Assembly (NCBI RefSeq): GCF_013385825.1 | Contig: NZ_JACAPG010000025.1 | Coordinates: 67,372-131,371, forward strand | DNA length: 64,000 nucleotides | DNA from: Pseudomonas reactans | GTDB taxonomy: Bacteria > Pseudomonadota > Gammaproteobacteria > Pseudomonadales > Pseudomonadaceae | Direction of reading: 5' to 3' | Shown here: in pieces, positions 35,361 to 43,378 of the stretch | How positions within the stretch are numbered: position 1 is the stretch's first letter | Layout of the letters: each line of letters opens with the position of its first letter | The notes under the pieces: generated by a model | Seen by the model: only the letters and a program-made list of their open reading frames with translations | Database searches by the model: none | What the model was told of the DNA's origin: nothing | Program-made: the position numbers and the translations under genes

Positions 35361-36107
35361 ATGGACAAAGTCGTCATCATCACCGGGGGCAGTCGTGGGA
35401 TTGGCGCCGAGACGGCCTTGCTGGCCGCTCGCCAGGGCTATCGCATCTGCATCAATTATCAGTCCGACGAAGAGGCGGCCCATCGCGTACTGGAACAAGT
35501 GCGTGCGCTGGGCGCCCAAGCGATTGCCGTGCGGGCAGACGTGAGCATCGAGGATGAAGTGATCGCGCTGTTCCACCGTGTAGACGCCGAGTTGGGCCGT
35601 GTTACTGCACTGGTCAACAATGCGGGTACGGTGGGGCATAAATCCCGCGTGGATGAGATGTCCGAATTTCGCATCCTGAAAATCATGAAGACCAACGTGC
35701 TCGGCCCGATCCTGTGCGCCAAGCATGCGGTGCTGCGCATGTCGCCCAAGCATGGCGGGCAGGGTGGGAGTATCGTCAATGTGTCGTCGGTGGCAGCGCG
35801 CCTGGGGTCGCCGGGTGAGTATGTCGACTACGCCGCCTCCAAGGGTGCACTCGACACGTTCACCATTGGATTATCGAAAGAAGTGGCGGGCGAAGGCATT
35901 CGCGTGAATGCCGTGCGACCAGGCTACATTTTCACCGACTTCCATGCCCTGAGCGGCGACCCGGACCGGGTCAGCAAGTTGGAGTCCGGTATTCCCATGG
36001 CCCGTGGCGGGCGCCCGGATGAGGTGGCGGAAGCGATTGTCTGGCTGCTGTCGGATAAGGCTTCGTATGCCACTGGCACATTCCTGGACCTGGGCGGCGG
36101 TCGCTGA
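35361..36107 (+). CDS. Short-chain dehydrogenase/reductase
   Basis: A 248-residue classical SDR. The NAD(P) loop is TGGSRGIG (about residues 8-15), NNAG at about 88-91, catalytic Ser in NVSSVAARLG and Tyr-x3-Lys in YVDYAASKGA. RPGYIFTDFHALSG marks the substrate loop. It is an oxidoreductase acting on a carbonyl or alcohol; the substrate is not predictable and the context gives no clue. AGGAG lies 10 bases before the ATG at 35361. Confidence 0.9.
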   Translation: MDKVVIITGGSRGIGAETALLAARQGYRICINYQSDEEAAHRVLEQVRALGAQAIAVRADVSIEDEVIALFHRVDAELGRVTALVNNAGTVGHKSRVDEMSEFRILKIMKTNVLGPILCAKHAVLRMSPKHGGQGGSIVNVSSVAARLGSPGEYVDYAASKGALDTFTIGLSKEVAGEGIRVNAVRPGYIFTDFHALSGDPDRVSKLESGIPMARGGRPDEVAEAIVWLLSDKASYATGTFLDLGGGR

Positions 36108-36128
36108 ATAGGTAGCGCTCATACCGGC

Positions 36129-36200
36129 GCCATCGCGGGCAAGCCCGGCTCCCACAGGGGAACGGATTCCAATGTGGGAGCCGGGCTTGCCCGCGATGGC
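36129..36200. repeat. REP doublet with arms in opposite orientation
   Basis: GCCATCGCGGGCAAGCCCGG at 36129 faces its inverse CCGGGCTTGCCCGCGATGGC ending at 36200. Here the CATCGC ends point outward, whereas the other doublets of the window have the GTAGGAGC ends outward. Confidence 0.88.
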
Positions 36201-36222
36201 GTCAGTGCAGACGACCGTTAAT

Positions 36223-37632
36223 TCAAAACGACCGAACAATCCGCCCCAGCGTCTCCATTGCTTTCTCCGACGCCTCGGTCCATGGGCTGCCGTAATTCAA
36301 GCGGATGCAGTTCCGGAAGCGCTGGGTTGCCGAGAAGATCGGCCCCGGCGCGATGCTGATGCCCTGCGCCAACGCCATCTGGAACAACTTCAACGAGTCC
36401 GTCTGCTCCGGTAGCTCCAGCCATAGGAAATACCCGCCGGCGGGTTGGCTGACCCGCGTCTGCGCCGGGAAGTACCGGGCGATGGCGGCCAGCATGGCGC
36501 TTTGTTGCTCTTCCAGTGCATAGCGCAACTTCCTCAGGTGCCGGTCATAGCCACCGTGCTGCAAGTAATCGGCAATCGCCGCCTGGGCCGGCATCGACGG
36601 GCAGAGCGAGGTCATCAGCTTCAGCCGCTCAACCTTCTGCGCAAAGCGTCCGGCTGCCACCCAGCCTACGCGATAGCCCGGGGCCAGGCTTTTGGCGAAG
36701 GAACCGCAATGCATCACCAGACCTTCAGTATCGAACGCCTTGGCGGGTTTGGGCGCCTGTTGGCCGTAATAGAGTTCGGCGTACACATCGTCTTCGATCA
36801 AGGGCACCTGATGGCCGCGCAACAGTTCCACCAAGGCTTGTTTCTTGGCTTCCGGCAGGGTCGCGCCCATAGGGTTCTGGAAGCTGGTCATGGTCCAGCA
36901 GGCCTTGATCGGGTAGCGCTCCAGGGTTTGCGCGAGCGCGTTGAGGTCGATGCCGTCGCGCGGGTGCACGGGAATCTCCACCGCCTTGAGTTTCAAGCGT
37001 TCCAGCACCTGCAGGCAGGCATAGAACGCCGGGGCTTCAATGGCCACCAGGTCGCCGGGTTCGGTCACGGCTTGCAGGCACAGGTTCAAGGCCTCCAGCG
37101 CGCCGTTGGTAATCAGCAGTTCTTCCATCGGCAGCATCAACCCGCTGACCATGTAGCGCAGGGCAATCTGCCGGCGCAGTTGCGGATTGCCCGGCGACAT
37201 GTCGGTGACCACCAGGCGTGGGTCCATTTCGCGGCTGGCGCTGGCCAGGGAGCGGGCCAGGCGCGGCAGCGGGAACAGCATGGGGCTGGGGAATGCCGAG
37301 CCGAAGGGCACGGTGTTCGGGTCCTTGATCGAATCGAGTACCGAGAACACCAGTTCGCTCACATCCACTTCGGTGGACTCATGCACCTGGTCGCTCACCA
37401 CCGGCTCGGAAAACGGGCTGGGGGCGTGGGTGTTGACGAAGTAGCCGGAGCGCGGCCTCGCGCGGATCAGGCCTCGGCGCTCCAGCAGGTAGTAGGCCTG
37501 GAACACCGTGGACGGGCTGACGCCGTAGGTCTGGCTGGCATAACGCACCGAGGGCACCCGCTGGCCGGGGCCGAGTACGCCGGAGCGGATCAGTTCTGCG
37601 ATGTCGTCGGCGAATTTTTCGTAGCGTTTCAT
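36223..37632 (-). CDS. MocR-type GntR/aminotransferase regulator
   Basis: A 469-residue protein: an N-terminal winged helix (about 1-70, GPGQRVPSVRYASQTYGVSPSTVFQAYYLLERRG) fused to a type I PLP aminotransferase domain. The PLP Lys lies in CGSFAKSLAPGYRVGW; SFQNPMGATLP and EDDVYAELYYG are cofactor regions. MocR regulators sense PLP or an amino compound and usually control a neighbouring gene. The target is not evident, since REP doublets flank it on both sides. Confidence 0.92.
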   Translation of the reverse strand: MKRYEKFADDIAELIRSGVLGPGQRVPSVRYASQTYGVSPSTVFQAYYLLERRGLIRARPRSGYFVNTHAPSPFSEPVVSDQVHESTEVDVSELVFSVLDSIKDPNTVPFGSAFPSPMLFPLPRLARSLASASREMDPRLVVTDMSPGNPQLRRQIALRYMVSGLMLPMEELLITNGALEALNLCLQAVTEPGDLVAIEAPAFYACLQVLERLKLKAVEIPVHPRDGIDLNALAQTLERYPIKACWTMTSFQNPMGATLPEAKKQALVELLRGHQVPLIEDDVYAELYYGQQAPKPAKAFDTEGLVMHCGSFAKSLAPGYRVGWVAAGRFAQKVERLKLMTSLCPSMPAQAAIADYLQHGGYDRHLRKLRYALEEQQSAMLAAIARYFPAQTRVSQPAGGYFLWLELPEQTDSLKLFQMALAQGISIAPGPIFSATQRFRNCIRLNYGSPWTEASEKAMETLGRIVRSF

Positions 37633-37650
37633 GAGTATTCCAAAGGTTTA

Positions 37651-37740
37651 CTGTAGGAGCCGGCTTGCCGGCGATCGCGGTATGTCGACCTGCTGAGGTA
37701 GCCGGTCGGACATCGCATCGCCGGCAAGCCGGCTCCTACA
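37651..37740. repeat. REP doublet between the MocR gene start and ccoG
   Basis: Arms CTGTAGGAGCCGGCTTGCCG and inverse CGGCAAGCCGGCTCCTACA, 18 bases upstream of the MocR ATG and 8 bases past the ccoG stop. It therefore sits in the MocR promoter/leader region. Confidence 0.92.
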
Positions 37741-37748
37741 AGTGTTTG

Positions 37749-39158
37749 TCAGCGATTCAGTGGTGCCACGAAGCGGCTATCAGCGGCGCTGTAGATCCAC
37801 GGCTCATCCACGTCCGTGACCTTGAAACGCAAGGTCTGCGAACTGCTCGCCGGTTTATCCGCCAGCAATGCCACCGACACCGGCACATCGCTGATTTCCC
37901 CCGGCGCAAGGCTGATCTCGGTCTTGCCTTGCAACTGGAAGCCGTCGGCGTCCACCAGTTCCAGGCGATAGTCCTGGCGCTGCTGGGTCTTGTTGATCAC
38001 CTTGAGGCTGTAGATATTCTCGATCAGACCCTGGGCATTTTCACGGAACATGCCACGGTCCTTGGTCACGTCCAGCGACACCATCGGCCGCTCCACCAGC
38101 GCCACCACCAACGCAGCAATCATCACCAGCAATACGGCACTGTAGCCGATCAGGCGCGGCCTTAGCAGGTGCGTCTTGCCGCCTTGCAGTTGATGTTCGC
38201 TGGTGTAGCTCACCAGGCCACGCGGGTAGCCCATTTTGTCCATGATCGAATCGCAGGCGTCGATGCACGCCGCGCAACCGATGCACTCCATTTGCAGGCC
38301 GTCGCGGATGTCGATGCCGGTGGGGCAGACTTGCACGCATAGCTGGCAGTCGATGCAGTCGCCCAGGCCGACGTCGGCAGGTTTGACCTCACGTTTGCGC
38401 GGGCCACGGCTTTCGCCGCGGGCCACGTCGTAGGAAATGGTCAGGGTGTCTTTGTCGAACATCACGCTCTGGAACCGTGCATACGGGCACATGTGCATGC
38501 ACACCGCTTCGCGCAACCAACCGGCGTTGATGTAGGTTGCGCCGGTAAAGAACAGCACCCAGAACAGGCTGACACCGCCCATCTGCCAGGTCAGCAGTTC
38601 GGTCGCCAGGGGGCGGATCGGTGTGAAATAGCCGACAAACGTCAGGCCGGTCAGCACGCTGATCCCCAGCCACAAAGTGTGCTTGGCCGAGCGTCGCGCC
38701 AGTTTGTTCAGGCTCCAGGGCGCGGCTTGCAGCTTGATACGCTGGTTGCGCTCGCCTTCGGTGACTTTTTCGCACCACATGAACAGCCAGGTAAACGAGC
38801 TTTGCGGGCAGGTGTAGCCGCACCACACGCGGCCGGCAAACACAGTGATCGCAAACAGGCCGAAGGCGCAGATGATCAACAGCGCCGACAACAGGATGAA
38901 GTCCTGCGGCCAGAAGGTCGCGCCAAAGATATGGAATTTGCTTTCGGCCAAGTCCCACAGCACCGCCTGCCGATCGTCCCAGTTCAGCCACACCGTGCCG
39001 AAAAACGCCAGGAACAGGAAGGCTGCACCGCTCACGCGCAAGGTACGGAACAGGCCGGTGAAACTGCGGGTATGAATCAGGTTGTCGCTGGATTTGGCCT
39101 TCACCTTCTTTGGGTGTGTGGGCTCTAAAATTTCCACGGTTGGGATGTGTTCGCTCAT
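37749..39158 (-). CDS. ccoG: Cytochrome c oxidase accessory protein CcoG (FixG/RdxA)
   Basis: A 469-residue membrane ferredoxin needed for assembly of cbb3-type oxidase (copper reduction and delivery). There are about five membrane segments, CGYTCPQ and CMHMCPY loops, then two 4Fe-4S motifs, CIDCQLCVQVCPTGID and CIGCAACIDACDS. A C-terminal immunoglobulin-like periplasmic domain follows (from about 370, LEVI-type strands with PGEISDVPVSV). The ccoNOPQ genes are not in the window. Start 39158 is preferred; an in-frame ATG eight codons upstream exists. Confidence 0.93.
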   Translation of the reverse strand: MSEHIPTVEILEPTHPKKVKAKSSDNLIHTRSFTGLFRTLRVSGAAFLFLAFFGTVWLNWDDRQAVLWDLAESKFHIFGATFWPQDFILLSALLIICAFGLFAITVFAGRVWCGYTCPQSSFTWLFMWCEKVTEGERNQRIKLQAAPWSLNKLARRSAKHTLWLGISVLTGLTFVGYFTPIRPLATELLTWQMGGVSLFWVLFFTGATYINAGWLREAVCMHMCPYARFQSVMFDKDTLTISYDVARGESRGPRKREVKPADVGLGDCIDCQLCVQVCPTGIDIRDGLQMECIGCAACIDACDSIMDKMGYPRGLVSYTSEHQLQGGKTHLLRPRLIGYSAVLLVMIAALVVALVERPMVSLDVTKDRGMFRENAQGLIENIYSLKVINKTQQRQDYRLELVDADGFQLQGKTEISLAPGEISDVPVSVALLADKPASSSQTLRFKVTDVDEPWIYSAADSRFVAPLNR

Positions 39159-39342
39159 GGTCGTTCGCTCATCAGCCTCCATCAGGCGGATGAACTATGC
39201 GCGCCGAGCTGTTTGCATAACAGACTCAGGTATGGCGAGAAAAAGCGGATCAGATGGGGCGGATGAAGATCGCTGCGACCATGTGCTGCACCCCATGGAC
39301 CCAGGGGTGCAACATTATTTAGAGAGCGCTGACACAGGTCAA

Positions 39343-39582
39343 TTAAATCAGCGAACCAGGTTCATCGGCCTTCACATGCTGACGAGCATCGTGGGCACCG
39401 GCCACGGTCAGGGAGTCGGCCTCGGCCTCGGTGATATAGATTCGCTGGGCTGCCAATTCCACGTAGGACATGGATTTATCCGTGTCGGTAACAATGTTGA
39501 CTCGGGTTGCCGGCACGCTCTGTTCCTGGCCGTTGTCATCAAGCGTGAAATAGCACAGTTGGTTATCGATACGAATAGGCAT
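39343..39582 (-). CDS. DUF3203-family small protein
   Basis: A 79-residue protein beginning MPIRIDNQLCYFTLDDNGQE and containing RIYITEAEADSLTVAGA. It resembles the DUF3203 family of Pseudomonas, of unknown function. The start at 39582 is favoured by AAGGAG 7-8 bases upstream, which itself lies inside the longer frame starting at 39600. No signal peptide or membrane segment. Confidence 0.8.
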   Translation of the reverse strand: MPIRIDNQLCYFTLDDNGQEQSVPATRVNIVTDTDKSMSYVELAAQRIYITEAEADSLTVAGAHDARQHVKADEPGSLI

Positions 39583-39702
39583 GCCGGACTCCTTTTTCAT
39601 GGGCTATGAGGGTTAGGGGGCAGCGATGTGCAACGGTTCCAGGCAACTGACTGGCGGTCGTTGCTGTCCATCCTTTAACGACAATGACAAAGGACGGCAC
39701 CC

Positions 39703-40197
39703 ATGAACGCCTGGTGGCATGAAGCGTGGCAAACCCTGCAAGCTGAATTCGCCGATATCGGCGACGCCAGGCAGCTCACCCAGATCACGGTACGCCTGCT
39801 GATCGCCGCCATCCTGGGCGGCATCCTTGGCTTCGAACGAGAGAGCAAAGGCAAGGCTGCCGGGGTGCGCACTCATATGCTGGTGGCACTGGGGGCAGCG
39901 TTATTCGTACTTGTCCCGCAAATGTCCGGCAACCAGGCGGATGCCATGAGTCGGGTGGTGCAAGGGGTGATTGCCGGGATTGGCTTTTTGGGTGCGGGCA
40001 CGATCATCAAGGGCAAGGATGATGCAGAAGGCCATGTGAAAGGGCTGACGACGGCGGCGGGGCTGTGGATGACCGCTGCGATTGGCGTCTCCGCTGGGCT
40101 GGGGCGGGAGTCGACAGCGGTGCTCAGCACATTATTGGCCCTGGCAGTATTCAGTGTGATGCCGCGGATCGTCCGGTTGCTGGAAAAGGATGAATGA
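39703..40197 (+). CDS. MgtC/SapB-family membrane protein
   Basis: A 164-residue protein with about five membrane segments and the family core: LLIAAILGGILGFERESKGKAAGVRTHMLVALGAALF, then AGIGFLGAGTIIK and GLTTAAGLWMTAAIGVSAG. It lacks the soluble C-terminal ACT-like domain of Salmonella MgtC, so it is the short SapB-like form. Members affect Mg2+ homeostasis and F-ATPase activity in some pathogens; its role here is not established. Confidence 0.88.
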   Translation: MNAWWHEAWQTLQAEFADIGDARQLTQITVRLLIAAILGGILGFERESKGKAAGVRTHMLVALGAALFVLVPQMSGNQADAMSRVVQGVIAGIGFLGAGTIIKGKDDAEGHVKGLTTAAGLWMTAAIGVSAGLGRESTAVLSTLLALAVFSVMPRIVRLLEKDE

Positions 40198-40217
40198 TTC
40201 GGACCTGTCAGGCGGCA

Positions 40218-40802
40218 TCAGCGCTCAACGCGCTTGTGCTCGCGCCGCACTCCGTCGATTTTCTCTTTACTCAACATACCACCGAACCCGCTGAGTTCCT
40301 TGTTAGCCGATTTTGTATCTGCGATCCGCTGCCGGAGGTTGCCCAGGGCTTCATTGGAGGTGCCCAGGAATCCGTAGATATCCTCCAGCCCTCCATCAAA
40401 GGCTTTGGTCAGCAACTCGAGATTTCTCAGCGATGCGCGCTGCATGAAATCTTTCTCCAATCCTTTAAAGAGGGCGTTCTGGCCTGTTTCGAGCTTGTCT
40501 TTGTTCAACAATATGCTGATTTCTTCAAGTACTTTGGCTCGTGCTTCTGCATGGGGCCCCCGCAGCATTGAACTGATATTGGCTGGGGTCATCAGTGGGC
40601 GAAGCTCGGCGAGGAATTCACGGGACTCTGCAGCGTCGGGGTGTTCCAGTAGGTGCTTTATGTTTGCCGGGGTCAATAGTGTTTTGAGCTTTTTGAGGGT
40701 CAGGTCCCCTTGTTGATCCTGTGCCTGCGAAGTCGAAGCGGACTTTTCCAAGGCGGATGGCTGTATTGGGTAAGTGGGCTGGTTGGGATTGATGGTCGAC
40801 AT
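40218..40802 (-). CDS. Unknown protein with a duplicated TPANI motif; possible secreted protein
   Basis: A 194-residue protein that I do not recognise. The first 30 residues are rich in Ser, Thr, Pro and Gln and have no acidic residue before position 19. Two successive copies of a helical unit follow: LLTPANIKHLLEHPDAAESR and LMTPANISSMLRGPHAEAR (about 40-90). A third helical part (about 95-160) and a basic tail follow. There is no signal peptide or membrane segment. The N-terminal composition is like that of type III secreted proteins, but no hrp box was found upstream. Start 40802 has GAGGA upstream; the longer frame adds a hydrophobic stretch without a ribosome site. The gene is A+T-richer than its neighbours. 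Confidence 0.7.
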   Translation of the reverse strand: MSTINPNQPTYPIQPSALEKSASTSQAQDQQGDLTLKKLKTLLTPANIKHLLEHPDAAESREFLAELRPLMTPANISSMLRGPHAEARAKVLEEISILLNKDKLETGQNALFKGLEKDFMQRASLRNLELLTKAFDGGLEDIYGFLGTSNEALGNLRQRIADTKSANKELSGFGGMLSKEKIDGVRREHKRVER

Positions 40803-41005
40803 TGCTCGTCCTCGCGTTAAATGAAGTAAAACGCTACCACCCGCAATCAGGGGAGCGTCTACGCATAGAAGTATAAGAACGGCCAGTTTATTTATCGGGA
40901 AGCTGTTTGCTGCCAAGGGTGTAAGGCGCTTCGGTTTTTCTTGTTGTTTTTTAACCGGTAATCAAGGGCTCGACCGTCAATAACCGAACCCTGCGCCCGT
41001 GTGTT

Positions 41006-41164
41006 TCAGACGATTACCGGTGGCATCGTATTCGGCGGTTCTTCCACCGCAGGCGGCTCGTTTTCCGGCGGTTCCTTCTCTGGAATCGGTTCGGGTTCCG
41101 TCGGCGGCAGGGTCGGTTTGTCGATATTCGGGTCCGGCGTTTCCGCCGGGATCGGGATATTCAT
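41006..41164 (-). CDS. Small proline-rich protein
   Basis: 52 residues, beginning MNIPIPAETPDPNIDKPTLP, with Pro and Glu making up about half the sequence (PPTEPEPIPEKEPPENEPP). A strong AAGGAGG ribosome site lies 8 bases before the ATG at 41164. Similar short Pro-rich ORFs are common in Pseudomonas. It is probably disordered; function unknown. Confidence 0.65.
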   Translation of the reverse strand: MNIPIPAETPDPNIDKPTLPPTEPEPIPEKEPPENEPPAVEEPPNTMPPVIV

Positions 41165-41250
41165 CGGTGTGGCCTCCTTTGTGCTTTGCTCTATCGGTGG
41201 ACAGCCGCCGGGGCGAATTGATTCCCCGCCCGATGGCGGCACATCCAGCT

Positions 41251-41278
41251 GAACTTTTATCGGGGGCCCAGGCTCGGA
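41251..41278 (+). promoter_or_regulatory. AlgU (RpoE-like) promoter before glgE
   Basis: GAACTT at 41251-41256 and TCGGA at 41274-41278 are separated by 17 bases, matching GAACTT-N16/17-TCnnA. The start would be near 41285, about 85 bases before the glgE ATG. AlgU responds to envelope and osmotic stress, which fits trehalose/glucan genes. Confidence 0.5.
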
Positions 41279-41368
41279 CCTATTACGGCCTCGCTCAGGA
41301 AGAGCCCGGCCGCCTCAGAATTTGGATCAAGCAAAGAGCGTCCACAGGGCGTAAGGGGAAGATGCTCG

Positions 41369-43348
41369 ATGACTGCTGAAACAGACTCCTTGTTACCACT
41401 GTCCCAGGCACTGTTGCTGCCCAGGATCGCAATCGAAAGCACCACCCCCGTGATTGATGGCGGCGAATTTGCCGTCAAGGCCGTGGTCGGCCAGCGGGTC
41501 AATGTCACCAGCAAAGTGTTCGCCGACGGCCATGACAAGCTCGCTGTGCTGATCCGCTGGCGCCCGCTGCAAGACGAAAGCTGGCACAGCGTGGTCATGA
41601 CCGACGCAGGCAACAACGGCTGGGAGGGCGCGTTTACTGTGGCCCAGCAAGGCCCTCACGAATACTGCATCGAAGCCTGGATCGATACCTTCGCCAGCTT
41701 TTGCTATGAGCTGCGCAAGAAGCATGAGGCGGGTGTGCCGGTCAGCTTGGAACTGCAGGAAGGCCGCAGCCTGGTGCTGCAGGCCGCCGAGCGCAGTGAC
41801 AATGAGCTGCGTGACCGCCTGATGCTGTTGCACCACGAACTCTCCGGCCTGCTGGAAACCGAGCAGGTTGCGCAGTTCCTGCACGAAGACAGTGCACACC
41901 TGATGACCCAGGCCGATCACCGCGCTTACTTGAGCATCAGCACCGTCTACCCGATCGATGTGGAGCGCGAGGCGGCGTTGTTTGCGAGTTGGTATGAGCT
42001 GTTCCCGCGCTCGATCACAGATAATCCTGCGCGCCACGGCACCTTCAATGACGTGCACTCACGGCTGTCGATGATCCATGACATGGGTTTTGACGTGCTG
42101 TACTTCCCGCCGATCCATCCGATCGGCCGCAGCCACCGCAAAGGCAAGAACAATTCCCTGACCGCCGGCCCCGATGATCCAGGTAGCCCCTATGCCATCG
42201 GCAGCGAAGACGGCGGCCATGAGGCGATTCATCCGCAACTGGGCAGCCGCGACGACTTTCGCCGCCTGGTCCAGGCCGCCGCCGAGCATGGTCTGGAAAT
42301 CGCCCTGGACTTCGCCATCCAGTGTTCCCAGGACCACCCATGGCTCAAGGAGCATCCGGGCTGGTTCAATTGGCGCCCGGACGGCACGATCAAATACGCG
42401 GAGAACCCGCCGAAGAAGTACCAGGACATCGTCAACGTCGACTTCTATGCGGCGGACGCCATCCCGAGCCTGTGGACCGAGTTGCGCGACATCGTCGTGG
42501 GTTGGGTGGAAGAGGGCGTGAAGACCTTTCGCGTCGACAACCCCCACACCAAGCCGCTGCCTTTCTGGCAATGGCTGATCAGCGATGTGCGGTCCAAGCA
42601 CCCGGAAGTGATCTTCCTGGCCGAAGCCTTCACCACGCCGGCGATGATGGCGCGCCTGGGCAAGGTCGGCTATTCCCAGAGCTACACCTATTTCACTTGG
42701 CGCAATACCAAGGCCGAGTTGAGCGAATACCTGACGCAGTTGAACGAGTCGCCGTGGCGCGAATGCTACCGGCCGAATTTCTTCGTGAATACACCGGACA
42801 TCAACCCGGCCTTCCTGCACGAATCCGGCCGACCCGGCTTCTTGATCCGTGCCGCGCTGGCCACCATGGGCTCGGGCCTGTGGGGCATGTATTCCGGCTT
42901 CGAACTCTGCGAGTCGGCGCCGGTGCCGGGCAAAGAGGAATACCTCGATTCGGAAAAGTACGAAATCCGCCCGCGGGACTTCACCGCGCCCGGCAACATC
43001 ATTGCCGAGATCGCCCAGCTCAACCGCATCCGCCGGCAGAATCCGGCGTTGCAGACGCACCTGGGGCTCAAGCTCTACAACGCCTGGAACGACAACATCC
43101 TGTATTTCGGCAAGCGCAGCGAGGATGGCAGCAACTTCATTCTGGTGGCCGTGAACCTGGATCCTTATAACGCCCAGGAAGCCAGTTTTGAGTTGCCATT
43201 GTGGGAATTGGGGCTGCCGGACGATGCCCAGACCCAAGGTGAAGACTTGATGAACGGCCATCGTTGGACCTGGTATGGCAAGACCCAGTGGACACGGCTG
43301 GAGCCGCAGATGCCCTTTGGCATTTGGCGCATCACCCCATCGTCTTGA
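41369..43348 (+). CDS. glgE: Maltose-1-phosphate maltosyltransferase GlgE
   Basis: A 659-residue GH13_3 enzyme that adds maltosyl units from maltose-1-phosphate to alpha-1,4-glucan. It has an N-terminal beta-sandwich (about 20-125), a helical insert, and a catalytic barrel with VLYFPPIHPIGRSHRKGKNN, the nucleophile Asp in TFRVDNPHTKP and the acid Glu in VIFLAEAFT. It is the first gene of glgE-treS/mak-glgB, 30 bases before treS. Confidence 0.95.
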   Translation: MTAETDSLLPLSQALLLPRIAIESTTPVIDGGEFAVKAVVGQRVNVTSKVFADGHDKLAVLIRWRPLQDESWHSVVMTDAGNNGWEGAFTVAQQGPHEYCIEAWIDTFASFCYELRKKHEAGVPVSLELQEGRSLVLQAAERSDNELRDRLMLLHHELSGLLETEQVAQFLHEDSAHLMTQADHRAYLSISTVYPIDVEREAALFASWYELFPRSITDNPARHGTFNDVHSRLSMIHDMGFDVLYFPPIHPIGRSHRKGKNNSLTAGPDDPGSPYAIGSEDGGHEAIHPQLGSRDDFRRLVQAAAEHGLEIALDFAIQCSQDHPWLKEHPGWFNWRPDGTIKYAENPPKKYQDIVNVDFYAADAIPSLWTELRDIVVGWVEEGVKTFRVDNPHTKPLPFWQWLISDVRSKHPEVIFLAEAFTTPAMMARLGKVGYSQSYTYFTWRNTKAELSEYLTQLNESPWRECYRPNFFVNTPDINPAFLHESGRPGFLIRAALATMGSGLWGMYSGFELCESAPVPGKEEYLDSEKYEIRPRDFTAPGNIIAEIAQLNRIRRQNPALQTHLGLKLYNAWNDNILYFGKRSEDGSNFILVAVNLDPYNAQEASFELPLWELGLPDDAQTQGEDLMNGHRWTWYGKTQWTRLEPQMPFGIWRITPSS

Positions 43349-43378
43349 ACCTTCCGATGAATTTTCCAGGAGTTTCCA

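Noticed and set aside
39703..40197. MgtC-family gene as part of a virulence island
   Set aside because: Short SapB-like form, common in environmental bacteria, with no mobile genes nearby.
40803..41005. Search for a hrp box before the TPANI protein
   Set aside because: No TnnGTGG-N16-GGTTCC pattern in the minus-strand promoter region; only the N-terminal composition hints at secretion.
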